Program-made: the position numbers and the translations under genes
The notes under the pieces: model-generated
Databases searched by the model: none
Told to the model about the DNA's origin: nothing
What the model saw: the letters and a program-made list of their open reading frames with translations, nothing else
Shown here: one piece after another, positions 42,086 through 52,225 of the stretch
How the letters are laid out: every line of letters starts with the position of its first letter
Numbering within the stretch: the stretch's first letter is position 1
Assembly: GCA_009602735.1 (NCBI GenBank)
Contig: WELA01008857.1
Location: 55,799 to 119,798, forward strand
Length of the DNA stretch: 64,000 nt
Reading direction: 5' to 3'
Source: Mesotaenium endlicherianum
Lineage: Eukaryota; Streptophyta; Zygnematophyceae; Zygnematales; Mesotaeniaceae

Positions 42086-43539
42086 GGCTGGTCTTTTCTC
42101 TCGACCTTAGGCAGGTGCTTGACCGGACACTGTTCTCTGTAGTGGCCTTTCTGCTGACAATGGTAGCAAGTAGATTTTGCTGAGGCTGGTCTCGGCTTAG
42201 TCCTACCACCACCCCTTCCATAGCCACCTCGAGAGGGACCACCTCTACCTCTAGACTGAATAGCATTGTACTCATACTCATATTCATCACCCTGATTATC
42301 CTCAGCCTGGTCTCCTTCAACTGCATTGTAGGAACCGTGGGGCTTTTTGACAATCTTAGACACCAAAGCGTTACTCTGGCGCTTGTGATTGAACTGCTGC
42401 TGATCCCAGGCGTCAGCATCCTGGATCAAGTCAGCCAGTTTCTCATACTTTTTCTCAGCAAAATGACCAGAGACCTCGGATTTCAAGCCATACCTGAAGT
42501 ATGCTATCCTATACCGTTCTGGCAAATCAGGCTGCTTCATCATGTTCTCTTGGAACTTTTGAGCAAACTCAGCAACTGAAGTGGTCTGCTTCAGTGTCAG
42601 GGAGATCATCGCATAGATAGCTTTCTCCTGCTGGTTGATGACATCAAACTTCTCATGCAACTTCTCGACAAACTCTACCCACGTAGGGTCACCGAGTTGC
42701 CGAGCCTTACGCTCTTCCTTCCAGTAAAGCCACCAGTCTGCGGCACTGCCTTTCAGTAGCGCACCGGTGTGCCTGACCTTCTCGTAATCTTGCAGTTCTG
42801 GGTAGTTCTCCAGCCACTGCTCAACATCCGCGAGAAACTTGATCAGGTAATATTTTCTGTTTCCCTCAGGATCATAGTCCTGGGGAGGTTTCGGCTTGGG
42901 CTTACTAGGCCCTCGGCCACCACCACTAGTGGTGTGAGACCCCAGTTGGTCTCTGTCCCGGAGTAGGGACATTATGATTCTTTTGTCCTCCTGCTGGGAC
43001 TGATACATGGTCGCCATTTGCGACTGCATCTGAACGAACAATGCTCCCAAGTCTACATTTTGGGGTGGTAGATTAGCAAATGCAGCAGCAGCATTGGCAT
43101 CTACTCGCTGAGTAGTGTCCTCAACAATCCCTCTTGCTCCTGCAGCAGCAATTCCTGCCGCATTCAGCCGGTCACGTATTTGACCTAGGGGTACATTGAG
43201 TTGTACGGCAGGAGGTGGGTTCAGAACATTGGCCCTTGATGCCATAAGTTCTTCAACAGTGCGCTCGTCAGCTGGCTGTCCTTCCCTCCTTTGTATATCT
43301 TCAGCGGCCTTTGCTACTTGTTCAGCTTCTAGTCTGGCTATCTCCTCCTCAGCTTGCTGAGCTGCGACTGAGGCAATAGCAGCTGCCTCATCTGCAGCCT
43401 CCCTAGCTGCAGTATCCGCTACTGCTTCCGAATAGGTACGGTTTCCCGCTACATGGCTTTCCGCCTGGTTTTCGACATTCTCGTTATCCTGGTTCTCCAT
43501 GTCTCGGGAGTTGCTAGTTTGAGACCTTGTCCTTACCAT
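42061..43539 (-). CDS. gag: Gag polyprotein (copy E)
   Basis: 492 residues, identical at the protein level to the Gag of copy B: Ala/Glu-rich N-terminus, core with [14 protein letters not shown] stretch and one CCHC knuckle. The start ATG lies at 43537-43539, 21 bases from the PBS. The -1 slip heptamer is at 42079-42085, 15 bases before the stop. Confidence 0.95.
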   Translation of the reverse strand: MVRTRSQTSNSRDMENQDNENVENQAESHVAGNRTYSEAVADTAAREAADEAAAIASVAAQQAEEEIARLEAEQVAKAAEDIQRREGQPADERTVEELMASRANVLNPPPAVQLNVPLGQIRDRLNAAGIAAAGARGIVEDTTQRVDANAAAAFANLPPQNVDLGALFVQMQSQMATMYQSQQEDKRIIMSLLRDRDQLGSHTTSGGGRGPSKPKPKPPQDYDPEGNRKYYLIKFLADVEQWLENYPELQDYEKVRHTGALLKGSAADWWLYWKEERKARQLGDPTWVEFVEKLHEKFDVINQQEKAIYAMISLTLKQTTSVAEFAQKFQENMMKQPDLPERYRIAYFRYGLKSEVSGHFAEKKYEKLADLIQDADAWDQQQFNHKRQSNALVSKIVKKPHGSYNAVEGDQAEDNQGDEYEYEYNAIQSRGRGGPSRGGYGRGGGRTKPRPASAKSTCYHCQQKGHYREQCPVKHLPKVERKDQPLKDSNSQ

Positions 43540-43560
43540 ACAAAGAAGACTGTGATAACT

Positions 43561-43572
43561 GCTCCGATACCA
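43561..43572 (-). promoter_or_regulatory. Primer binding site of copy E
   Basis: Minus-strand TGGTATCGGAGC, one base inside the 5' LTR end at 43574. Confidence 0.85.
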
Positions 43573-43573
43573 C

Positions 43574-44346
43574 TGAAATGAATCGACTTACCAAATAGGC
43601 GATTAACAATTAATAAAGATCTTTATATCAGCAAGTAATCTTTATGGTAATTTCCGTTAACTGGTTAAACGGCAAAGGACAATACACTAGCAGTGAATAA
43701 TACTCGTAAGTCAAATGCGAGTAAACTAGCATCAATAATGCAAATCAGTAAACTCATACATAAGCAAGGTTAGAAGACAGTGCGTATCAATGGCTTCTCG
43801 CCTTGGATTCAGATCTCTCTCAGTAAGCTGTACAAGAGAGTTGGCCTCGTTTCCGAATGCCGAACTCGAGAGCAATGCCTAGCATATGTACATGGAATGA
43901 GTTTACTGTTCAACGGTCAGTGCGATGGCACCGCCTACCCGGGAGTTAACCACGTTGGTAGGACCTCGGTTAACCAAATCCACCGCCATCTCCCATCATC
44001 CCGAATAGCCATCCATCATAGGGATGTCATCTGGCTATTCATCTAGCATATCGCACTTAGATGCATATCAAGGCAGTTCGCTGCTACCGAGTACGGAAGT
44101 CAGCTTGCTGTCAAAGAATGTGTCAGCAAGCTGACTTATATGGACTTTCAGCCTGCTGCTTTCCACTGAGTCAGCAAACTGATAATTATGTAAAGTCCAG
44201 CAGACTGACTATTAAGTAAAGTTCAGCAAACTGACTATTAACTAGAGTCTAGCAAACTGACTAATAACTAAAGGTCAGCAGGCTGAACTTAATTAACTAT
44301 TATATTTAAATGAATATTATATCTACTAATGTACTGATTCATTACA
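43574..44346 (-). repeat. 5' LTR of copy E, expanded
   Basis: 773 bp, 53 bp longer than the 3' LTR of the same element. The extra length lies at about 44205-44280, where the AGT(C/T)CAGCAnnCTGACTATTAA-type word is repeated. Other scattered differences from the 3' LTR exist. Confidence 0.9.
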
Positions 44347-44527
44347 AGCAACCAGCGGCAGCCATGGCTAAAGAGGTCTCGCAAAAAAGAAGGACTTTCG
44401 CGTATTTTTTTTGATGACTTTCTTCATCAAAATTGCTTTTAACACGTACCCATTTTGATGTAACTTGTACGTAAGAAGTTGGTTTGCCCTGTCGCTTTAA
44501 TTCAGAACACGTTGCGATGTAATCCAC
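44347..44527 (-). pseudogene. N-terminal part of a 94-codon ORF split by copy E
   Basis: The open frame reads KWVRVKSNFDEESHQKKYAK and LLFCETSLAMAAAGC up to the insertion of copy E and resumes at 35493. The first codon is GTG (no ATG was found in the open part), so an upstream exon or start may be missing. No family recognised. Confidence 0.35.
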
Positions 44528-44655
44528 CGTTTAAGACTAATTTCACTTCAAATGATTGAGTATACAAAGAAATATGGTAGAGACAAAGGGGGCAAGTAAT
44601 TGCATCAAAATGTGTGAGTTGCATCATCATATATGGTGCTCCGGGCTATCTAGTG

Positions 44656-46358
44656 TTAAGGTGATTACAGATCATCTAGCTCTAACCATATTTCAAAAGA
44701 AGCCCAAACTGTCGAGTAGGGAGAATCGTTGGAGCCAGATGCTGGAGCAGTTTCAGGTTCAGATTGACTACAAACCAGGGAAGTTACATCCTGCTGATGC
44801 TCTCTCTAGAAGACCTGACTTGCAAAAAAGGAATTTTGATCAAAGTGCTATTGATAGGGTCTTCTGTGCACTCACTTCACTAAAGGTGAAAAAGTCCTTT
44901 CTTGAACAACTTAGGAAAGTCTACCTTTCTGACCCAACATTCCACCCCAGCCAAACTGATGGTGTATGTCTTGCTAATGCACTCGGTTATAGCCTCAGAG
45001 GGGGGGTCTGGGTAAGTGAAATCTCTGCAGGTCGGCTGAAGCTGGCTATTTCTAATTAATGGGAATGAAGGTCTCTCCTCCTGAGTTAAGCTCATGACAG
45101 CCTACTGGGTGGGCATTTGGCAAAACACTATCATTGAGAAGGGTTGCCTCGGGAGGTCTTAAGATACGTTAAGTCTTGTGATCAGTGTCGGAAGAATAAG
45201 TCTACACACAAACCACTTGGAGGGCTATTACAACCACTACCTATCCCAACTGGATTGTGGGAAACAATATCAATGGACTGGGTGGTAACACTACCAAGGA
45301 TTGCCAATGGGCATGATTTTATATTGGTAGTAGTGGATAGATTGACAAAAATGGTCATTTTTATCCCCACTGCTGTCAAGGTGACTGCACTCGAAACTGT
45401 GAGAAAGTTCTACAACCATGTAATATGCCAACCTGGGCTACCCTCTATCATTAGTTTAGACAGAGGCTCAAAATTTACCTCTAAGTTTTGGAGAGTTTCA
45501 ATGGGGTTGATGGAACTCAAACAGCTACTTAGTACAGCAAATCGCCCTCAGACTGATGGGCAAACGGAAAGAACTAACTGGGTTCTGGGAGGCTATATTA
45601 ATCAAAAACAAGATAACTGGGATGACTTGGTGCCTCAAATTCAGTTTGGAGTCAACTGTGCTGTGTACATGTCAACACAAAATACTCCCTTTGAACTCAG
45701 CCTGGGACGAGTCCCTAAGTCTCCTTTAGATGTGCTAGGGGAGTCTCTGACCCACCCTGAGGGAATTGACAATCCGGTCTCCCTTCAATTGACTCAAGAG
45801 TTCGCTGACACTCTGTCAAAAATCCAACAGAATTTGTTTAAAGCACTGGAAAATCAACAAAAATACCCTAATCAACATAGGCGGGAGTCGACTTTTTCCA
45901 AGGGTGACCTGGTCAAACTACATTCCCAACACTTGTACCTTCCCGGTGTGGTCAAGAAAAAGCTTGGTCCGTTTTGGGTCGGTCCATATACGGTGGTATG
46001 CCGAGTCAGTTAGAACGCTTACAAAATGACCATGCCAGCGGAATACAAGGGTTACCCAGTCTTTAATGTCTCTTCCCTGGAACTATACATTAAGGGTGAC
46101 ACACTGTTCACAGGTCGGTGACCTGTCCAACCGGGACCGGTCCCAGCCGTTTGAGATGGTGACCCTGAGGAATATGAGGTCCAGGAAATTCTAGACGCTC
46201 GCTCGGTTCGTCGATTATCTAAGTATGTCATGAAGTACCTAGTAAAATGGAAGGGCTATGATGCATCTGGAGACACATGGGAATTTGCGGACAATTTGGT
46301 CAACGCAAAAGGTGCGTTGAAGCGCTTCCACCTTGGGGAAGCGGGCCAGTCACCCTAA
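44656..46358 (+). pseudogene. pol: Pol 3' part: RNase H end, integrase, chromodomain (copy F)
   Basis: RNase H tail ([20 protein letters not shown]), integrase zinc finger ([12 protein letters not shown]), the integrase core with MDWVVTLP and DGQTERTNW, and the chromodomain ([22 protein letters not shown]). TAA at about 45057, a deletion in the HHCC region (about 45060-45140), a short deletion after TERTNW and stops near 46012 and 46120 break it. Confidence 0.87.
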
Positions 46359-46384
46359 TTGTCTAATTAATGCCCTTGGACAGT

Positions 46385-46523
46385 GACAGGAGGTCCTGCC
46401 TCCATGTAAGTTGGAGGGAAAGTGACTAGTGTGACTGGCAGCTCACCTTTAGGGAGTGTGAGAGCATCCAAAAGTCGGCAAAACGATTGTGACAGGCAGT
46501 CCATCTTAATTTAAGTTGGAGGG
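46385..46523 (+). promoter_or_regulatory. Internal hairpin and two purine-tract-like motifs (copy F)
   Basis: GACAGGAGGTCCTGCC (46385-46400), 6 bases, TAAGTTGGAGGG (46407-46418), and a second TAAGTTGGAGGG at 46512-46523, as in copy A. Confidence 0.6.
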
Positions 46524-46786
46524 AGTGTGACAGCACCTCGAGGGTCCACAACCACATTTTATATAACCACTTTGCACACTCAATTGTCTCACATTCACTT
46601 CTTTCCTACACTCCAAACACCCACGGACACACTTCTCTTTCCCGCACGTTCTTCTTATCAGTTTCCTCAAAGAAGGTAGATTAAACTACGGACCCTAAAA
46701 AGCACTACGTTCTTTCGCTTATTGCAGGCGATAATATGGCAAGATGATATTACTACACTGACTGAACTGTGGTATTTTTGAGCAAG

Positions 46787-47715
46787 ATGGCCACTCAGAA
46801 GACGAAACTCAAGAAGAGAAGAAGGGCGGAGAGGCCCAAGAAGAATACCTGTAGTATCGTGAAGACATCGAGTCATCCTCCATTTGCAGCCGGGAGTCAA
46901 AACGTCTACGGCAACGGCAAGAAGCTCAGAAGAAGAAGCAGGAGGAAGAGGAGCAGGCTAGGCTCAGGCAAGAGGAACTGGACAGACAAGCTGCAGAGGC
47001 AACCAAGAAGGCAGAAGAAGACAGGCTAGCTGAAGAGGTAAGATGGCAGCAAGCTGAGGAGGAGCATAGAAGACTCAAGAGCTACCGCTCTATGGTGGTT
47101 GGTAAAGGCTTTGACCTTTTGGAAGAAGCATTCAAGTATGCCCAGAAAGTTCAAGGAGACACTCAGAGGGAAATCCTACACCGAGAGGAAGAGACGTCAA
47201 AAAATTATGATAAGTACATAAATGCCGGTACAGGGCTCCTCTTGTATGAAAACTACGCCAAGATGGTGGGGTACATTGTCAAGGAGGCCAGAGCACTTGC
47301 TCAAATCAATGAAAATGAGGCTGTACCTATACCATAAATCTTGGGAACAGAAAGGGTCATCAAGCTGATCCGGATGGAGACTGGCAACTTCAGGGATACC
47401 ACATCTTATAACGGGTTGAAGGCCATGTATAATGATGTGGAGAGGAGCTGGGAGTTTTCAGTAAGTGAGACCAACCAACTGGAGTTTTCAGGACATTGGT
47501 ACCCCTACACGCTGGAGAGGATGGACCCTGCCTTCTTCCTACAGCCTACTGACTGACGTTAGATGACCATCAACATCTGGGACCAACAAAATGACAGGGC
47601 CAAAGAGGAGGACTTTGTCCCTGACATAAATGGCAAAATAGGGTTGCCACCTCACATTGAACCATGGGACCCCAGATTCGATAAAGTGAGGAAGTTCATG
47701 AGTGAGGAGATGCAC
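46787..47715 (+). pseudogene. ORF3, N-terminal part, broken (copy F)
   Basis: ATG 46787 aligns with the ORF3 starts of copies A and B. A base loss near 46828 shifts the coiled-coil frame. The core (GKGFDLLEEAFKYAQ, LLLYENYAKMVGY) is open from about 47080 to TAA 47335-47337. TGA and TAG follow in the PTDWRWM motif near 47555. The frame then reaches the inserted LTR at 47716 in the motif SEEMH. Confidence 0.85.
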
Positions 47716-48407
47716 TGAAATGATTCGACTTACCAATAGGCGATTAACAACTAATAAAGATCTTTATATCAACAAATAATCTCTATGATGATTTTTTGTT
47801 GATGGATTTAACAGCAGAGGACAATATACTAGCAGTGAACAATACTCACAAGTAAAATGCAAGTAGACGAGCATCAATCATGCAATCAGTAAACTCATAC
47901 ATAAGCAAGGTTAGAAGACAATTTGCATCAATGGCTTCTCGCCTTGAATTTAGATAATTCTCAGTAAGCTATACAAGAAAGTTGGCCTCGTTTCCAAATG
48001 CCGAGCTTGAAAGCAATACCTAGCCTATATTTATGGAATTAGTTTATTGTTCAACGGCAAGTGCGATGGCACCGCCTACCCGGGACTTAACCACGTTGGT
48101 AGGACCTTGGCTAACCAAATTGACCGCCACCTCCCATCATCTCGAATCGCCATCCATCCTAAGGATGTCACCTGGCCATTCATCTAGCATATCACACTTA
48201 ACTGCATGACTAGGCAGTTCGGTGCTACCGAATATGGAAGTCAGCTAGCTGTCAAAGAATATGTCAGCAAGCTGACCTGAGTTGACTTCAGCCTGCTAGT
48301 CTTGGCGGAGCAAAATACTGAATAGTGAATAAAGTTCAGCAAGCTGAACTTGATTAACTATTATAATTAGATGAATAACACATCTACCAATGTACTGATT
48401 CATTACA
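47716..48407 (-). mobile_element. Solo family-1 LTR inserted in ORF3 of copy F
   Basis: 692-bp LTR in reverse orientation (TGAAATGATTCG...CATTACA). It is flanked by TGCAC (47711-47715) and TGCAG (48408-48412), a 5-bp duplication with one change. Removing it restores the ORF3 frame (SEEMQEDRF). Left by LTR-LTR recombination of a full element. Confidence 0.88.
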
Positions 48408-49165
48408 TGCAGGAAGATAGATTCGGAACTTGGGACTCTTATTCAATGGGGAAGCATGCTTATGCCAAATGGGCAAGTAAGCAAGGAGAAAAGGACCTTT
48501 ATGAGGTCAGGGCCCAGCAGCCACCACCAGCACTTAAGAGGAGAAGATTGGTGGGATACTCCTTATCCCGGGAACAGGTGAAAGAGTTAACTCAAGGGAC
48601 TCCAGCACTCTTTGAGCAGGAGGAAGAAGAGGAGGAAGGCACAGGAGAAGAGTCCAACCTCGGGATAGCTCAGACTCCTGCCACATCTCCCATTCTGCAA
48701 AGCACTAGAATGTCTTTGGCAGAGCAAGCCTTAAAGCAGCTAGAGGACACTGGTGCACAGGAGGAGGAGGAGGAGCAAGCAGATGTCACTTGGTTGAGAA
48801 GTTTCAGCAGGAGGACTCCACCCCCGGAGGCTGAGACTCAGTCAGACAGGGCAAATAGGAGGATTGCTAAGGAGGCAGCCAGAGGACAACCGGCATCCCC
48901 CTCTCACGAAGGTCATGTCCCTCTTGCCCATGTCATGCAGCACCCTTCGGGAATGCCAGTGTATGTTCCTGCCAGCTTGAGAGCTGCTCAGGAGCGAGCA
49001 ATTTTCATTAACTTGCAAACTGTGCAACAAGAGGCTGCCCAGTTGTTGCGCTCTCCCCTGGGTTCACCTTGGTTGGAGCCCCCAGGTTTCAGGCGGCCAG
49101 CTGACAAGAAAAGGAGGTCAAGGTCCAGATCTGTCACCCCTGAAGACAGAGCTCCAGGGACGTAG
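48408..49165 (+). pseudogene. ORF3, C-terminal part, open (copy F)
   Basis: Resumes after the solo LTR and is open to TAG 49163-49165. It carries GKHAYAKWASKQGEKDLYEV, a Glu-rich stretch, GHVPLAHVMQHPSGMPVYV and a basic Ser/Arg tail (KKRRSRSRSVTPEDRAPGT). The protein is most like that of copy A. Confidence 0.85.
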
Positions 49166-49279
49166 TAAGCTGCTTGCTGGAAGTCTGCTTATTGTATTTT
49201 TAATTTCGTTTGAGTTGTTCTATTGTACATATGCATGCTGCACTTAGCTACTTGTGGTGTTATACTAGTCTAGTCCAGT

Positions 49280-49314
49280 GTTGTCGAGGCGACAACAAGT
49301 TAAGTTGGAGGGAT
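49280..49314 (+). promoter_or_regulatory. 3' hairpin and polypurine tract (copy F)
   Basis: GTTGTCGAGGCGACAAC (49280-49296), 4 bases, TAAGTTGGAGGGAT (49301-49314) before the LTR. Confidence 0.85.
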
Positions 49315-49522
49315 TATAATGAATTAGTATATAATTAGATATAATATTCATTTAATTAGAACAGTTAATTTAGTCCACTTTACTATACTTTACTTAATAT
49401 TAAGTCTGCTGGACTTTTAGTAATATTCAGTATAATGACTTAGCCAAGAGCAGCAGGCTGAAGTCAACATAGATCAGCTCGTTGACACATTCTTTGACAG
49501 TCAGCTGACTGCCGTACTCGAT

Positions 49523-51217
49523 ATCAGCTCTGAAACTGGTTTGGGCCCAAACGCCCAAAAACGCCCCAGAATTGGATCTCCACCCATCTCCGCTCAAGGC
49601 GTAGACAGATGTTTTCTCCACTAACACAGGCAAAGGCGGAGAAAATGACATCTTTGCCACACGCTAAAATGGTAATTTTACCAATTTCTACGCTCAATGG
49701 AGAATATTGTGTCCTGGAACAAATCTTCACCTCAGCCAAAATCGTCTAAAAATGGCTTGGTATGAAAAGCCAATCCGAAAATGGTCACTCTCCGAAAATG
49801 GTCATGGAAATTGACCACTTTGTTGTGATTGGTGACTTCAAATTGGCCAAGTGTGCCAATAACATTATTGTGAAACAATAAGTTCCAAAAAATGAGAGGT
49901 TGACTCTCAATTTGAGTTTCTTTGACTTCGTCAAATTTTCAGCAATTTCGCTTAGACTTGCGACAAAGTATGGAAGGCCCTCATTGGCCCTCGCCTTCAC
50001 GAGCAACCCAAGTCGTCGGGTGTTGGGGTTGGTACTGACATGCCCAGCCCCCGTCGCCCGTTTGTTTCGTAAGCGAGAAAGTGTGACAGCGCTTTCTGAC
50101 AAGTCGCCGCCCCCTGCTGCTCGATATTGGTCAGAACATCGCAATTGTCATTCTACGCGGTACGATCGGGCTCGCAACGAGAATTGGCCTGTCCTCATTG
50201 GCCCGTGGATTTGGTGACGACCAAGTGGGCTCCATTTTATGTTGGCCGCGGCTATCGCCACGACCATAACGATATATTTATACGTTAAGAGCTCATGAGG
50301 CTCCGTCTGATTGGTCACGGCTGAACCGCAGTACGTGCACTAAAACGTTATACTGACGCGCATCCGCATCAGCAAAGAAGGAAAAAAGTGAGGAGTTTAT
50401 TATAGTTTGATAAGTCGTGGAGTGGCGAATACTGGTAGACAAAAATAGTCATGCCACGTCGCGGTCGATTATTTTCTGAGCGCGAAGCGCGTCCCCTGCT
50501 CCAAACCAATCATATTTAAGACATCAACCCATAAACAAACCTCTCACGTCTCGCAGGGATGTGAAGAAGATGTGGGCCGTCAGAGAAAATCTGACATTCA
50601 TGGGATATCAATGGGGATAATTCCTCACTGTAGTCTCCCATAGGGGTTTACCGCGAGAGCCCTGAAGCCCCGGGGTTCTACTCTCGCGGGCCTAGGAGCC
50701 CGAGGGTAAACACACCCGAAAGTCAATCGCCGACTTTTTGATTTTGGTTCGGATTGACACGTGCTCCAGGTCTCCGGCTTTCGTGCGCCAGATCCTTGCG
50801 CCATCTTGTCGATGGCAAAATCTGGCCGCGACTGGAGCGACCAATTATAAAAGTCAAACTGGATTTTGATTGTCAGATTGTTTTTACAAGCGAGAACGAC
50901 TTTCATATTCTCTCGCTTTTGGAAACGGTCAGCGCCAAGCGACTTTGGAGTGTAGTGCTTAAAGTGGTCTATTCTGATTGGTTTGAATATTTTTCGATTG
51001 CTTAAAGGGTGCTTTTTGATTGGCCACTGATTTCGTCATTTGCTCTAACTCCGCTTGCAAGCGGAGAATCAAACGGAGAATTTGTATTCTAAGCCGGAAA
51101 GTGGCGGAGTGAGGCCGAGGAATGCCTTTCTCCGCCTCCAACCCTCCGCTCAAATGTGGTGGAGAAATGGTCTTCTCCGCCTTGAACTGAACTTAACAAA
51201 AATGAGTTTCTGCACTA
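49523..51217. mobile_element. Unclassified insertion in the LTR of copy F
   Basis: About 1.7 kb that interrupts the LTR between GCCGTACTCG and TCTAGATATGCATC. No coding region is convincing. Related words occur in opposite orientation near the two ends (TCAAGGCG and TTTCTCCAC on the left; their complements GGTGGAGAAA and CGCCTTGAA on the right). This suggests a non-autonomous DNA transposon with long imperfect inverted ends. Exact ends and target duplication are unclear. Confidence 0.5.
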
Positions 51218-51614
51218 GATCGTCTAGATATGCATCTAAGTGTAATATGCTAGATGAATGGCCAAAGGACACCCTTGGGTGGGTGGCGATTCGGGATGAT
51301 GGGAGATGGCTGTGAATTTGGTTAGCCGAGGTCCTACCGACGTGGTTAACTCCCGGGTAGGCCGTGCCATCGCACTTGCCGTTGAACAGTAGACTCGTTC
51401 CATGTACATAGGTTAGGGCATTTTCTTGAGTTTGACATTCGAAAACGTGGCCAATTCTCTTGTACCGCTTACTGAGAGATATGTGAGTCCAAGGCAAGAA
51501 GCCATTGATGCGAATTGTCTTCTAACCTTGCTTATGTATGAGTTTTCTGATTGCATGATTGATGTTCGTTTACTTGCATTTGACTTATGAGAATTGCTTA
51601 CGCTAGTGTGTGGT

Positions 51615-52114
51615 TGCAGTGAAACAGATGGATAAAGTACTTAGTAAAATAGAATACTTTATCTATTCAAGACAAGGATCTTTAAACAGAAGTGATAGCT
51701 TCTTGAAAGAGAAATGGCTTCTTGAAAGTTAATATATTTCTGGAATTTGGCAAGTACCAGAGTGATTCTCCCATGCCTTTCTATATTCTAGCTTTTGTTT
51801 ATATACTTGCTACGTAAACAATTTCTAGGAAGTTGCATGTTGATGGATTGGCACCTAACACATCCCAAAACTTGCCATCTCTTTTTGGAATAATGTACAC
51901 GTGTCCTTTTGACCTAAAAATGGCATATTTGACTTTTGCCACGTGGAGTTCTTCTAGGTCCTTCCTCTAACTTTGAAAATGCCTTTGAAGGTTCAAAGGA
52001 CATGAACCAAGTTAGAGTATCTATTCACACTTCAATCCACAAAATACTACTCCAAAAATATTCAAAAACATTAAAGTAAAAACAAACTAGTATTTTCTCA
52101 CAAACATCACTCCA
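51615..52114 (-). mobile_element. Solo LTR of the C family inside the LTR of copy F
   Basis: 500 bp, inverted relative to element C (TGCAGTGAAACAG...ACATCACTCCA), diverged. Flanks GTGGT and ATGGT (51610-51614, 52115-52119) give a duplication with one mismatch. The host LTR continues on both sides. Confidence 0.82.
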
Positions 52115-52225
52115 ATGGTCTTTTGCTGATTAATGAATTAACCTTAAATCACCATAAAGATTACTCGCTGGTATGAACACCTTTGATTAATTTGTAATCG
52201 CTTATTTGTGAGTCGATTCATTTCA

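Larger units (their letters stand above)
35499..44346 (-). mobile_element. Family-1 Ty3/gypsy chromovirus, copy E, complete
   Basis: 3' LTR 35499-36218, ORF3, pol, gag, PBS and 5' LTR 43574-44346, all on the minus strand. It is flanked by a perfect 5-bp duplication AGCAA (35494-35498 and 44347-44351). The internal region (36219-43573, 7355 bp) has the same length as that of copy B, and every ORF boundary maps by one constant offset. All reading frames are open. Confidence 0.95.
44656..52225 (+). mobile_element. Family-1 element, copy F, 5'-truncated and multiply interrupted
   Basis: It begins inside RNase H (KVITDHLAL) and runs through integrase, chromodomain, ORF3 and 3' LTR. A solo family-1 LTR (47716-48407) interrupts ORF3. 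The LTR of F is interrupted by an unclassified 1.7-kb insertion and by a C-family solo LTR. The left break has no LTR and no target duplication. Confidence 0.9.
49315..52225 (+). repeat. 3' LTR of copy F, in three pieces
   Basis: LTR sequence at 49315 to about 49522, about 51218-51614 and about 52115-52225. It ends GTCGATTCATTTCA. Two insertions separate the pieces. Like copy A it starts TATAATGAAT, not TGTAATGAAT. Confidence 0.85.

Noticed and set aside
15671-44346. Copies B and E as arms of one large palindrome
   Set aside because: Each has its own different target duplication (TAGAA and AGCAA) and different flanks, so they are independent insertions.
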